Program-made: the position numbers and the translations under genes
NCBI GenBank assembly: GCA_963783085.1
Contig: CAWAMJ010000006.1
Location: 62,001 to 126,000, forward strand
DNA from: CAVYUC01 sp963783085
GTDB taxonomy: Bacteria; Bacteroidota; Bacteroidia; Bacteroidales; Prolixibacteraceae
Length of the DNA stretch: 64,000 nt
Direction of reading: 5' to 3'
Shown here: piece by piece, positions 30,129-39,493 of the stretch
How the letters are laid out: each line of letters opens with the position of its first letter
Numbering within the stretch: position 1 is the stretch's first letter
Notes under the pieces: model-generated
Database searches by the model: none
Told to the model about the DNA's origin: nothing
What the model saw: only the letters and a program-made list of their open reading frames with translations

Positions 30129-31415
30129 ATGATTCATCACAACCGAAACTTACTACCAAAACAAGGATTTTGGATGTTGCTGCTAATCGGATTCCTTTCT
30201 TCCTGTGCCACTGTTAAAACCGAAAAAATATCCTGGAACGACGAAGCGCGCCTGTATGAATATCCGCTTGCAAGAAACCAATCGGTATTTTTGCGAATGG
30301 ATAACGGCGAGCTGGTAAATAAATCAAATTTCAATGATTTTATTATTGAATTGTTCAACAGGAAAAACCGCTATTCGTTTGATAAATGGACGGACAATGC
30401 CGAAACACTGCGGGAGGAAGATTACCACATCGCGCAGTTGTACGCTGAATCTGCCGGTAAGCTCAATGATGAAAAATATTCAGAAGCCATCGCGGCTATC
30501 GATTCACTAAAAGAAATTTTTCAGCAGTCGGTATTATATAGCGATGTTGCCTTTTTAGAGGGATACGCGCTGGAAAAAACTGGTGATTCCCTGTCGGCAG
30601 ATACGATGTTCAGCAACTATGTGCGCTTTTCCTCCCAAAAATATTCCGATCGGTTCCGTGGTTATAAATACACAGATATCAACGACAGCCTATGGTTACA
30701 GCAACGAAAATACGCCCTGAACTTTCTCGAAAAAGATTTACATGCAATAGAACCGGTTGATTTTCCGCAAATTACCCCTAAATATTACTTGAACAGTCTT
30801 CAGCCGGGTTACATTCTGAATGATGAATCCCAGGCAGAAAACAAAACCGGAATCATATTTTTCGGAATAGCAACCAGTTTTTCAAAAAACATTGCACTAA
30901 GTCTTCAATTTTACCGGCATTTGTTCAACAACTTTGATATAAATGCAGGGTACAATACTTCGCCCGGAGTAGCAAGCTTTAACCTGGCAGTACCATTACA
31001 GCTTTACCGGTCGGTGAATAACAAAGCAGGAATAAAAATCAGCCCGTTCATCTTTTATTCAAAATTTAGTGAATTAGAATTCGATAATAGAACATGGAGT
31101 ATGGATGAACTTGTTTTAAATCCCGGATTCAGGATTTCTGCAGGATATTATTTTGTACAACGGTTTTCAGTCGGCACATGGTATACATGGTTTTATTTTA
31201 ATGAAAAACATCCTTATTCAGCCAAAACACAGCCTCTGAATTTGTGGTGGAATAATAATTATGATATCAGCCTTTACTTTAACATTCTGAAAGGGTTCAG
31301 CCTGAAAGGAGGAGTACAAAACAGTAACGCTGTGGCTGGTATATATTGGAACGGCTGGGAGATAAGTTATAATTTTACAAATCCCGGTATTATTTCGAGG
31401 ATGGATTTGTTTTAA
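30129..31415 (+). CDS. uncharacterised lipoprotein, TPR-like N half and beta-barrel-like C half
   Basis: 428 residues. Lipobox FLSSC (Cys26, then ATVK). Residues about 90-180 form helices that look like degenerate TPRs (YAESAGKLNDEKYSEAIAAIDSLKE). From about 230 on there are alternating amphipathic strands rich in aromatics (GIIFFGIATSFSKNIALSLQFY, FILKG), typical of outer-membrane barrels. No family recognised. It is a single gene between YedK and an aminotransferase. Confidence 0.65.
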   Translation: MIHHNRNLLPKQGFWMLLLIGFLSSCATVKTEKISWNDEARLYEYPLARNQSVFLRMDNGELVNKSNFNDFIIELFNRKNRYSFDKWTDNAETLREEDYHIAQLYAESAGKLNDEKYSEAIAAIDSLKEIFQQSVLYSDVAFLEGYALEKTGDSLSADTMFSNYVRFSSQKYSDRFRGYKYTDINDSLWLQQRKYALNFLEKDLHAIEPVDFPQITPKYYLNSLQPGYILNDESQAENKTGIIFFGIATSFSKNIALSLQFYRHLFNNFDINAGYNTSPGVASFNLAVPLQLYRSVNNKAGIKISPFIFYSKFSELEFDNRTWSMDELVLNPGFRISAGYYFVQRFSVGTWYTWFYFNEKHPYSAKTQPLNLWWNNNYDISLYFNILKGFSLKGGVQNSNAVAGIYWNGWEISYNFTNPGIISRMDLF

Positions 31416-31581
31416 GATTCAGTATTGATTTGCAGCTAAAATTTTTTTTTTAAACAGTATGATATGGATTATTGGGCCACAGAATGGGAAATTATGCTGT
31501 TTTTTCAGTAGTTAAATCGAATGAATCCCCGGCATTTTTTATAATTTTAAATTTCTTTCGATTTTCTGTAAACGATAAATC

Positions 31582-32880
31582 ATGCCCAGAATCCGGAAAA
31601 GCAATCATTTTATAAACCTCAACCTAAATGTTCGCGGTTTAGATCAATCTGCTACACTTCTGATTAATGAACGCAGCAACGAACTCATCAAAAAAGGTAA
31701 AATAGTTTATAAACTTGGGTTAGGCCAATCTCCTTTTCCGGTGCCGGCAATTGTACAGGAAGCATTACGCCGGAACGCCCACCAGAAAGAATACCTCCCG
31801 GTAAAGGGTCTTTTATCATTGCGCGAAGCTATTGCGGAATTTAATTTCAGACATCAGGGGATACAATGCACTGCCGACGATATTATGGTTGGGCCGGGAT
31901 CGAAGGAACTGATTTTTATTCTGCAGTTGGTTTACTACGGCGAGTTGATTATTCCTACGCCAAGCTGGGTGTCGTATTCGCCGCAGGCCAGGATTGCCGG
32001 ACGGAATGTAAACTGGGTACCAACAACCGAAGAAAACGACTGGCGCCTGAGCCCTGAAAAACTCGACCTGATTTGCCGTACCGATCCCGGCCGGCCCCGG
32101 GTTGTTATTCTGAATTATCCGTCGAATCCCACAGGTTCCACTTATCCGAAAACGCGGTTAAAAAAACTTGCCGATGTTGCACGAAAATACAACATCATAC
32201 TTGTTTCAGATGAAATTTACGGGCTGATCCATCATTCGGGGAAACACATTTCCATTGCGCAATATTATCCCGAGGGAACGATTATCAGCAGTGGATTGAG
32301 CAAATGGGCGGGCGCCGGCGGCTGGCGGCTGGGCACTTTTACGTTTCCGAAAAACCTCCGGTGGCTTCAAAATGCAATGGCAATTGTTGCGAGTGAAACT
32401 TATACTTCCACTAGCGCACCAATCCAATATGCCGCCGTTACGGCATTTCAAAATCATCCGGAAATTGACGAATACCTGATTCACACCCGGCGGATTTTAA
32501 AGGCGCTGGGAAGTTACATGGCTGGCCGACTGCGTGCAGTGAATATTACGATGCCGTCGCCAAAAGGTGCTTTTTACCTTTTTCCGAATTTCAGCCATTA
32601 TCGTGAAAAGCTTGCAAAGAAGAGCATTCTCACGTCCGTTGAATTATGTGAAACATTACTAAATGAAACAGGAATTGCCATACTTCCAGGGTTGGATTTC
32701 GGGCGCCAGCCTGAAGAATTAACCTGCCGGATGGCTTATGTCGATTTCGATGGCGCAATGGTACTTGAAAAGGCTATGAATACCAGTAAATCTCTGGATG
32801 AAAATTTCCTGAAAAGTTACTGCCCTCGTATGATTGAAGCTATCGACAGGCTGGAGAAATGGCTTGCCGCACTGTCCTAA
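31582..32880 (+). CDS. pyridoxal phosphate-dependent class I/II aminotransferase
   Basis: 432 residues. Fold type I aminotransferase: VGPGSKELIFILQ (phosphate loop), NYPSNPTGSTY (PLP ring Asn/Pro), VSDEIYGLIHH (Asp and Tyr), and the Schiff-base lysine in SSGLSKWAGAGGWRLG. It most resembles the aspartate aminotransferase group; the donor and acceptor cannot be told. The stop lies 3 bp from that of the convergent RNase H gene. Confidence 0.85.
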   Translation: MPRIRKSNHFINLNLNVRGLDQSATLLINERSNELIKKGKIVYKLGLGQSPFPVPAIVQEALRRNAHQKEYLPVKGLLSLREAIAEFNFRHQGIQCTADDIMVGPGSKELIFILQLVYYGELIIPTPSWVSYSPQARIAGRNVNWVPTTEENDWRLSPEKLDLICRTDPGRPRVVILNYPSNPTGSTYPKTRLKKLADVARKYNIILVSDEIYGLIHHSGKHISIAQYYPEGTIISSGLSKWAGAGGWRLGTFTFPKNLRWLQNAMAIVASETYTSTSAPIQYAAVTAFQNHPEIDEYLIHTRRILKALGSYMAGRLRAVNITMPSPKGAFYLFPNFSHYREKLAKKSILTSVELCETLLNETGIAILPGLDFGRQPEELTCRMAYVDFDGAMVLEKAMNTSKSLDENFLKSYCPRMIEAIDRLEKWLAALS

Positions 32881-32883
32881 AAG

Positions 32884-33366
32884 CTATGTTTCTTTACGCA
32901 GCGCTTTTCTCGAAGCTTTATCAACTAACGTAAACAGTTGATGGACGAAATCTTTTTTAAAGGAAGGCTGGTGGCCGGTAACTTTTATAAATTCACAATT
33001 CCATTTATCCGTCACTTTAAAAAATTCCCGGTACAAATCATGATTGTTCATCAACCGGTTATTTTTGGAATAAAAATCATTCTTCTCCAGTTTTTCGCGT
33101 CTGCCGGGCAAACCCGCAATATTTTGCGAATCTGTATAAATGACGATTTTCATTTTATTTTCAATTGCAGGCGCCATTTCATCAAGCGCCCAAAGTAAGG
33201 TTTCCAGTTCCAGGCGAGTGGAAGACGTGTTTTCAAAACGTTTGGTTTTTACCCGTTCTTTCAGGGTTTGGATTGAAACTTCAGAATCTTTTACCAACAG
33301 ATAAGCACCATAACCTGTGTTGGAACTGACATCGACGCTGCCATCGGTAAATAGTAATACATTCAT
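32884..33366 (-). CDS. ribonuclease HI-like protein
   Basis: 160 residues. RNase H fold with the acidic set: Asp8 in LLFTDGSV, Glu in RLELETLLWAL, Asp in VIYTDSQN, and a late acidic residue (FVHQLFTLVDKAS). The KVTGHQ turn matches RNase HI. It would cut RNA in RNA-DNA hybrids. The gene is short but complete. Confidence 0.8.
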   Translation of the reverse strand: MNVLLFTDGSVDVSSNTGYGAYLLVKDSEVSIQTLKERVKTKRFENTSSTRLELETLLWALDEMAPAIENKMKIVIYTDSQNIAGLPGRREKLEKNDFYSKNNRLMNNHDLYREFFKVTDKWNCEFIKVTGHQPSFKKDFVHQLFTLVDKASRKALRKET

Positions 33367-33387
33367 TCAATTTACTTGAAATATTTT

Positions 33388-35310
33388 TTACTGCCGGTAA
33401 TCCGGATTGTTCGGAACGAGTCCGAGACTGCCCAGAAAATCCATACAAGCTGCCTGCACGTTGTAATCGCGGTCTTTCATATCATGAACTTTGCGGATGG
33501 TGGCCACAAATGGCTTTTTGTTGGTCGTGTAGAGGAGATAATTAATCGCCATCAGCGAAATGTTGAGGTCGTCGCTGGCACAAAACTTTTTCATGTTTTC
33601 TTCCGCTTTTTTACTCCCGAACATTTCCCAGGAAACAGCCGAAGCGGTAACTGCCACCGGCGGATATTCGTCGTCCATCATTTTTTGAATGGTCTCGGAA
33701 TAGGGCTGCAAGTCCTGCCGGCTTTGGCTGCGCAGTCCCAAAACAGCCCAGTACCGGACAATTTTATTGGAATTTTCCAAAGCCTGCACCTGTTTTGCAG
33801 TTACATCTTCACCCCTGAAACCGGCAAGTGACGCAACTTCATAAATATCGTCCAGCGGGTAATTTTCTTTATTTTGCCTGAATTCGTAAGCAGTGGTTGT
33901 ATCCGAAAGCCGGGCAATTTCATATTCGGGAAGAAACATGACGTCGCGCGAACCCAGCACTTCTTCTTTTAACTCATTTCGCATTTTGTTCAAAATCGTC
34001 TGGGAATCCGGATCTTTCGCTAAATTTCTTGTTTCCCATAAATCGTTGTCGATATTGAATAAAAACTCTGCAGGCCGATTTTCGAACAAACTTTTTTGCA
34101 GCGGATTTAATTTTCCGTCCGCTAAATCCTTTCGCATCTGTTGCTTAATTTCACCTATTTCCATGTACCGGATGTATCGGGCTTCGGGAATAAAAGGCAG
34201 GTAATTCCGGCTGTATACGTATTTCCCGTCGGTAACGGTGCGAATCATATCGATGCCGTTGTCAGAGCGGTCAGAAGCGAGGTTCAAATGATCTGCCGGT
34301 TGTTTGCGCTGTGCACCCAAAAAAGGCCTGCCCTCCAGGTGTTCCGGGATTTCCCCGCCTGCCAGGCTGATTAACGTTGGCGCCAGATCGGTAAAATCGA
34401 CCAGCTCGGCGGTTACTGCACCCGCGGTTCCCCAGGGCGATAAATTTTTGTACATTTCCGGAAACCAGATGATAAATGGCACACGGAACCCATAATTGAT
34501 ACCGTTGGTTTTTCCGCGCGGCATTCCTTCACCGTGGTCGGCATAAAAAAAGATGATGGTGCTGTCTTTCAGGTTATCTTTTTCGAGGCGATCGAGAAGC
34601 TGGCCAATTTTATTATCGGTGAGTTTTATGGAATTGTACACCCTGGCAAATTGTTTCCGCATCTCCGGACTGTCGCGGTAAATTGGCGGCATTTCAAATT
34701 CATTTTCGCCAATTCTTTCCTCCGGAGACAAATGATCCAGCACGTTTTCAACGTACCAGTCGTAGGTCATCGTCATCGTTCGCGACTGGTGCGAATCGTT
34801 GTAGTTGAACACGGCAAAAAATGGTTGCCCGGGTTTGCGGTCCCACCAGCCAGCTTTGTTGGAGCTTTCGTTCCAGGCTTCGTTGATGAAATCCTTTTCG
34901 TTTCGGACGTTATAATCGGTTTTCACATTATTTGTGCAGTAATATCCCTGTTTTTGCAGGTAGTATGGAAATCCTTTGATAAAATCAGGAACCGGATATT
35001 TGCTGCGGTGATTGCCGGTTCCGGCTTTATAAACTTTAACACCTGTGATAATTGCAGTTCTGCTTGGCGAACAAACTGTGCCGGTGGAAAAAGCATTCGT
35101 AAACCGGACGCCTCCTTCTGCCAGTTTGTCGATAACCGGTGTGCGGGCATCTTTATTGCCGTAACAACCAATGAATTGCGGCGATGTATCTTCAATGGTA
35201 ATCCACAGAATGTTGGGCTTAGATTGCTCTTTTTGATCTTCCGGTTGGGTGCATTGTGTAATCAGAGCAAGGATAATTGGCAGGCTGAGTAGAATTGCTT
35301 TAATTTTCAT
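33388..35310 (-). CDS. sulfatase lipoprotein with HEAT-like C-terminal part
   Basis: 640 residues from ATG 35310, where a lipoprotein signal with LITQC (Cys20) begins; an open extension to 35502 is encoded by the repeat array and rejected. S1-type sulfatase: formylglycine motif CSPSR at Cys80 (FSTGTVCSPSRTAIITG), metal residues in IEDTSP and FFYADHGEGM. After the catalytic core come alpha-helical repeats (about 520-640). Cys-type sulfatases need a formylglycine-generating or anSME enzyme, not seen here. Neighbour of a second sulfatase, suggesting use of sulfated glycans. Confidence 0.87.
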   Translation of the reverse strand: MKIKAILLSLPIILALITQCTQPEDQKEQSKPNILWITIEDTSPQFIGCYGNKDARTPVIDKLAEGGVRFTNAFSTGTVCSPSRTAIITGVKVYKAGTGNHRSKYPVPDFIKGFPYYLQKQGYYCTNNVKTDYNVRNEKDFINEAWNESSNKAGWWDRKPGQPFFAVFNYNDSHQSRTMTMTYDWYVENVLDHLSPEERIGENEFEMPPIYRDSPEMRKQFARVYNSIKLTDNKIGQLLDRLEKDNLKDSTIIFFYADHGEGMPRGKTNGINYGFRVPFIIWFPEMYKNLSPWGTAGAVTAELVDFTDLAPTLISLAGGEIPEHLEGRPFLGAQRKQPADHLNLASDRSDNGIDMIRTVTDGKYVYSRNYLPFIPEARYIRYMEIGEIKQQMRKDLADGKLNPLQKSLFENRPAEFLFNIDNDLWETRNLAKDPDSQTILNKMRNELKEEVLGSRDVMFLPEYEIARLSDTTTAYEFRQNKENYPLDDIYEVASLAGFRGEDVTAKQVQALENSNKIVRYWAVLGLRSQSRQDLQPYSETIQKMMDDEYPPVAVTASAVSWEMFGSKKAEENMKKFCASDDLNISLMAINYLLYTTNKKPFVATIRKVHDMKDRDYNVQAACMDFLGSLGLVPNNPDYRQ

Positions 35311-35337
35311 CTGTTTATATTTTGTCACATTTAGATT

Positions 35338-35845
35338 TTTATTTCCCGCAGAGTAATTATTATTTCTATCTCTTTCCTCTGCGTTTATCTGCGCAATCAG
35401 CGGGAGACTTTTTATTTCCCGCAGATGACGCTGATTTTCGTAGAAAGAAATTAAAAAGGATTTGGTTATTTTCCTTTCTTTCCTCTGTGTATATCTGCGC
35501 AATCAGCGGGAGGCTTCTTATTTCCCGCAGATGACGCTGATTTTCGCAGAAAAAGAATCAAAACGGATTGTGTTATTTCCCTCTCTTTCCTCTGCGTATA
35601 TCTGCGCAATCGGCGGGAGATTTTCTTATTTCCCGCAGATGACGCTGATTTTCGCAGAAAGAAATCAAAAAGGATTTTGTTAATATCCTCTCTTTCCTCT
35701 GCGTATATCTGCGCAATCAGCGAGAGATTTCTTATTCTTTTTTTCCCGCAGATATCGCCGATTTTCGCAGAAAAAGATTATTGGATTTCTAAATATTTCT
35801 ATCGTTTTCCTCTGCGATTTTCAGTGTAATCAGCGGGAGAATTAT
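35338..35845. repeat. tandem array of about 110-bp repeats between two sulfatase genes
   Basis: Four to five imperfect copies start near 35340, 35412, 35518, 35628 and 35742 (spacing about 72 for the first partial copy, then 106-114 bp). Each unit has a core TTTCCCGCAGATGACGCTGA followed by a TTTTCGCAGAAA stretch, then about 50 bp of A/T- and TTCC-rich spacer and a TCTGCGYATATCTGCGCAAT-type arm ending in CAGCGGGAG. The two arms are partly complementary, so each unit can fold. No protein is supported; it resembles multi-copy intergenic repeats. Confidence 0.8.
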
Positions 35846-35851
35846 TTGTTC

Positions 35852-37387
35852 TCACTTAAGTTCCAGTTGTTCCACATTTTTGAAATCTTTTCCCCGAATT
35901 TTTTCGAAAGTTTTCAACATCTCTTTTAGTTTTTCAGGATTTTTTTGGGCGAGATTTTCCTGTTGTCCCCAATCCTGGCCAATGTTGTATAACTGAAAAT
36001 CCGGAGAATTGCCAAGTTCGATGTTTACCTGCGTGTTAACAGCCGGGCCTTTGTAAGGTGGGATCATAATCCAGTTACCCTCTCGCAAAGCAGTTCGCGA
36101 TGTGGCTTCCATCACCAGCTGGTTTCGGCCGTCGTTGCTTTTTCCCAGCAGAACGTTGAGCAAATTTTCGCTGTCGGGGCCGCGTTTTTTGCTGCCTGTT
36201 AAATCGGCCAGTGACGAAAGCAGGTCGAGTTGGCTAACCAGCGCATCCGATTTTCCGGGCGTAATTTTACCTTTCCAGCAGGTAATAAACGGAACGCGGG
36301 TGCCGGCTTCAAAAAGGCTGTATTTTCCGCCACGGAACGGGCCCCAGGGAGTATGATCGCCATTCCGCTCTTCTGCTTCATCGTAATATCCGTCGTCGAG
36401 TACCGGCCCGTTATCGCTGGAGAAAATAATAAAAGTGTTATCGAGCAATCCTTCGTTTTCAAGGGTTTTCATAAATTCACCTACGCACCAGTCGGCTTCC
36501 GCAACTGCATCACCACGCGGGCCAAGGTCAGTAGAACCGACAAACTCAGGGGCTGGCGTCCGCGGAACATGTGGTTGCTGCAATGCATAATAAAGGAAAA
36601 ATGGCTGGTTTTTATTCTGCTGAACAAACTCCTCTGCCTTTGAAAGGAAAGTTTTGGCCATTTCCTCGTCTTTCCATTTGGCATTTTCACCACCTTTCAT
36701 AAAACCAATTCGCGGTATTCCGTTAACGATGCTGTTGTTGTGCCCGTGGTGCCACTTCATTTTCAGCAGTTCGGGATTGTCTTTTCCGGTTGGTTCACCC
36801 GGAAAATTATGTTCGTAGCTCACTTCAATCGGATCGTTTTTTTCGAGGCCAACCACATATCCGTTTTCAATAAAAACAGTTGGTACGCGATCTTGTGTGG
36901 CGGCCATGATAAATGAATAATCAAACCCAACTTCATTGGGGCCGGGTGTAATTTTTTTATTCCAGTCTACATTTCCGCTTCCCAAACCAAGGTGCCATTT
37001 ACCAACAATACCGGTGTGGTAACCTTCCTGTTTCAGCATTTTGGGAATGGTCAACTGGTCGGTTCCAATCAGCAGTGGCGCTGTTCCCGGAAGAATTTTA
37101 GCGTCTTTGTTCCGCCACGGATACTGACCGGTTAGCAACGCGTACCTGCTTGGCGTACAAGTGGATGAGGACGCATGGCCATCGGTAAACTGAATCCCGG
37201 TTTCGGCCAGTTTGTCGATATTTGGTGTTTTAATTGCAGTGGCGCCGTATGCCCCCACGTCGCCATAGCCCAAATCGTCCATATAGAGGATTACAATATT
37301 AGGGGCTTTTTGGGCAAAACCGTTAACAACCATTAGACCTGCAACCAAGGTCAGGATTATTTTTTTAACGAAATTTTTTTTCCTCAT
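35852..37387 (-). CDS. secreted sulfatase (arylsulfatase-like)
   Basis: 511 residues from the ATG at 37387 that starts a signal peptide ending near VNGFAQ (SPI type); upstream in-frame codons (37486) are less likely. Sulfatase motif CTPSR with Cys77 (SSSTCTPSRYALLTGQYPW) and N-terminal metal ligands in ILYMDDLGYGDVG. The acceptor site FSSDNGPVLDDGYYD gives the last ligands. It acts on sulfate esters outside the inner membrane. It lies after the Gfo/Idh gene in the same direction and before the repeat array. Confidence 0.87.
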   Translation of the reverse strand: MRKKNFVKKIILTLVAGLMVVNGFAQKAPNIVILYMDDLGYGDVGAYGATAIKTPNIDKLAETGIQFTDGHASSSTCTPSRYALLTGQYPWRNKDAKILPGTAPLLIGTDQLTIPKMLKQEGYHTGIVGKWHLGLGSGNVDWNKKITPGPNEVGFDYSFIMAATQDRVPTVFIENGYVVGLEKNDPIEVSYEHNFPGEPTGKDNPELLKMKWHHGHNNSIVNGIPRIGFMKGGENAKWKDEEMAKTFLSKAEEFVQQNKNQPFFLYYALQQPHVPRTPAPEFVGSTDLGPRGDAVAEADWCVGEFMKTLENEGLLDNTFIIFSSDNGPVLDDGYYDEAEERNGDHTPWGPFRGGKYSLFEAGTRVPFITCWKGKITPGKSDALVSQLDLLSSLADLTGSKKRGPDSENLLNVLLGKSNDGRNQLVMEATSRTALREGNWIMIPPYKGPAVNTQVNIELGNSPDFQLYNIGQDWGQQENLAQKNPEKLKEMLKTFEKIRGKDFKNVEQLELK

Positions 37388-37555
37388 CGTTTGATTTATT
37401 AAAGTTTTATTTACTATGTTCTTGTTGCTTAACAAGATGGTTTTCATTTTCCAAAGGTAATATTCGTTTTTTGCAATTGGTTGCAAAAATTGGGGCTGTT
37501 ACCACAACGGACAGACGGCCCCTGATTGAATTAAATTTTGCAACGCCCGGAAATA

Positions 37556-38893
37556 CTAAAAATCGTCATTCAGAGCAAAAACCGGTTTGCGGGAATACCA
37601 TCTTCCGCGGGTGAAATCAGGAACAGCCTGTGGTGCCCCGCCTTCAGCAATTGAAATTTCAGAAAGAGGGGTGATTGAACTCCAGGCCGCTGCATCGTAG
37701 GCATCGAGTGGTGCATCAAGCTTGCGTTTTACAATTTCCACGAATGCATGATCCACAAAATAATCCATACCTCCGTGGCCTGAACCTTCTGCATAATCGC
37801 CGTATTTTCTCCACAGCGGGTGGTCGTATTTTTCTGCATATTTATCGAAATCTTCCCATTGATGTTGCGGCGACTGGCCTTCCACATAAATCCGCCGCCT
37901 GTCGTAATCAAATTCAGTTAAACCCTTCGTTCCCTGCACCCTGAATCCCAAGGAATACGGACGTGGCAAGTTACAATCGTGGGTAATGATTATTGACTCA
38001 CCTTTTGCTGTTTTTACCGTTGTAGTTATCACGTCTCCTTGTTTCCACTCCAGTTTGGCGTTTGGATGATCAATTCCGCCTTCTTCATTGTTTACAATAT
38101 AATCATGTAAACCCCGTGCTTTTGTAGCAGTTGAAGTCAGCGAAACAAAACGGTTACCATGATTAATGTTGCAATAGGTAGCAATGGGTCCGAGGCCGTG
38201 GGTTGGGTACATATCGCCATTTTGTTCCAGGGAATGAAATGTCCTCCAGCGGGCTTCACCATTTGCCCCTTCGCCAAATGTAACTCCCGGATCAAATTTT
38301 ACACCACGCAAATCATGCTGATAGCCGCAACGGAAATGGATAAGCTCGCCAAACAAATTTTCGCGAACCATCTGCAGCGCCGCCATTACATCGCGACGGT
38401 AGCACACGTTTTCAAGGATCATCACAGGTACTTTGGTTTCTTCATAGGTGTTTACAAGATCCCAGCATTCTTCCAGCGTATTCGCCGCCGAAACTTCAAC
38501 GCCTGCATATTTCCCGGCTTTCATAGCGCCAACGGCCATTGGTGTATGCCACATCCATGGAGTGGCAATAATAACCCCTTCGAGATCATCGCGCCCGAGC
38601 ATTTCCTGCCAGGAATATTCGTTGGCTGAATATACTTCGGGTTTGGGATAACCATATTTATTAACCAGCGCCAAAGCTTTTTGAACTGCTTCCGGATCGA
38701 TATCACAAATGGCGGGAACTTCCACGTCATCGCGCATTAATACATTGTTCAGATGATTGCGTCCTCTGCCACCAACACCGATGAACCCGATTTTAACTTT
38801 TTTGCCGGCAGTTGAGCCAAATACATACGATGGCGTGGCTGAAAGAGCCATTCCGGCAACAACCGACGACCGGATAAAATCTCTTCGTTTCAT
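37556..38893 (-). CDS. Tat-exported Gfo/Idh/MocA oxidoreductase, GH109-like
   Basis: 445 residues. Twin-arginine signal MKRRDFIRSSVVAGMALS, then a Rossmann motif KIGFIGVGGRGRNHLN binding NAD. The features VEVPAICDIDPEA, ENVCYRRDVMAALQMV, GDMYPTHGLGPIATYCNINHGNRF match GH109 alpha-N-acetylgalactosaminidases, which use tightly bound NAD+ in an elimination-type hydrolysis. Specificity is inferred from family resemblance only. It is upstream of the sulfatase gene in the same direction, which fits sulfated amino-sugar polymers. Confidence 0.78.
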   Translation of the reverse strand: MKRRDFIRSSVVAGMALSATPSYVFGSTAGKKVKIGFIGVGGRGRNHLNNVLMRDDVEVPAICDIDPEAVQKALALVNKYGYPKPEVYSANEYSWQEMLGRDDLEGVIIATPWMWHTPMAVGAMKAGKYAGVEVSAANTLEECWDLVNTYEETKVPVMILENVCYRRDVMAALQMVRENLFGELIHFRCGYQHDLRGVKFDPGVTFGEGANGEARWRTFHSLEQNGDMYPTHGLGPIATYCNINHGNRFVSLTSTATKARGLHDYIVNNEEGGIDHPNAKLEWKQGDVITTTVKTAKGESIIITHDCNLPRPYSLGFRVQGTKGLTEFDYDRRRIYVEGQSPQHQWEDFDKYAEKYDHPLWRKYGDYAEGSGHGGMDYFVDHAFVEIVKRKLDAPLDAYDAAAWSSITPLSEISIAEGGAPQAVPDFTRGRWYSRKPVFALNDDF

Positions 38894-39084
38894 AATTTAA
38901 ATATTTTGTTTCTGATGTAAGAAGGTTAAAATTAATGATTGCATTTTGTTTTCCAATTTAATTTTTCAGGTTGCCATGCTTTTTTCCGGTCAGAAAAATA
39001 CACAGGATGTCAGGAACATTTTGTTTGAGGGAATCAGAATACAGAATTTTGAAAAACCGCAATGGGTTTCAGTTTGAATTACAA

Positions 39085-39115
39085 GAAAAAAGCCACTGAA
39101 AACCAGTGACTTTTG
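39085..39115 (-). terminator. terminator of the tRNA-Arg transcription unit
   Basis: On the minus strand, AGTCACTG / CAGTGGCT (one G-U) forms an 8-bp stem with a 5-base loop, followed by six T residues. It begins a few bases after the tRNA 3' end. Confidence 0.8.
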
Positions 39116-39187
39116 TAGTCCCACCGGGAATCGAACCCAGATCTACAGTTTAGGAAACTGCTATTCTATCCGTTGAACTATGGGACC
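39116..39187 (-). tRNA. tRNA-Arg (anticodon CCT)
   Basis: 72 nt. Acceptor GGTCCCA pairs with TGGGACT, discriminator A, no encoded CCA. T8 and A9 present; D arm GTTC/GAAT; anticodon stem GCAGT/ACTGT with loop TTCCTAA (anticodon CCT, decoding AGG); T arm CTGGG TTCGATT CCCGG. It is the last member of a transcription unit whose promoter lies about 620 bp upstream, behind two copies of a GIY-YIG unit. Its first 10 nt also hold the stop codon of the upstream GIY-YIG frame. Confidence 0.93.
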
Positions 39188-39420
39188 ATCTTTTTAAGTT
39201 TTTCTTTACCGCTACCGCCTTTATAATATTTTTCGAGCCTTCTTGCGTCTGCTCTTGTTTCACATTCACATATAAAAATCAACTCCCAGGGACGATAGCC
39301 TTTTGTTGATTTTGTCTTTCCCCGGTTGTGCTCATTTAATCTATTTTGGATATTTTTTGTAAATCCAACATAGATTCTTGCATCAACCCGACTTTAAATA
39401 GCATAAACAAAATAACTCAT
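39178..39420 (-). pseudogene. GIY-YIG nuclease gene copy with in-frame stop
   Basis: First-unit copy of the 80-residue GIY-YIG frame. The ninth codon AAA is TAA here (39394-39396), and one further change swaps Asn for Lys (STK vs STN). Otherwise identical over its length to the intact copy 306 bp away. It may restart downstream but the GIY part would be lost. Its stop TAG lies inside the intact tRNA-Arg (tRNA nt 8-10). Confidence 0.85.
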
Positions 39421-39438
39421 TTTAGCCCAATTTTAAAC

Positions 39439-39493
39439 GAAAATTGCTATTCCCTGCCTGCCGGCAGGCAGGTATCCGTTGAACTATGGGACC
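39439..39493 (-). pseudogene. tRNA-Arg 5' half interrupted by a 20-bp palindrome (copy 1)
   Basis: 39473-39493 equals tRNA nt 1-21 exactly. The palindrome (39453-39472) follows, then 39439-39452 resumes tRNA nt 22-35 with two mismatches. No 3' half follows. Confidence 0.8.
39453..39472. repeat. 20-bp perfect palindrome (copy 1)
   Basis: CCTGCCTGCCGGCAGGCAGG is its own reverse complement. It sits in the D-loop position of the tRNA half-gene. Confidence 0.9.

Noticed and set aside
35311..35502. N-terminal extension of the first sulfatase through the repeat array
   Set aside because: The extension is translated repeat sequence, and the downstream ATG at 35310 starts a proper lipoprotein signal peptide.
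35338..35845. CRISPR array
   Set aside because: Repeats are about 110 bp apart, imperfect and without uniform 30-40-bp spacers; no cas genes are in the window.
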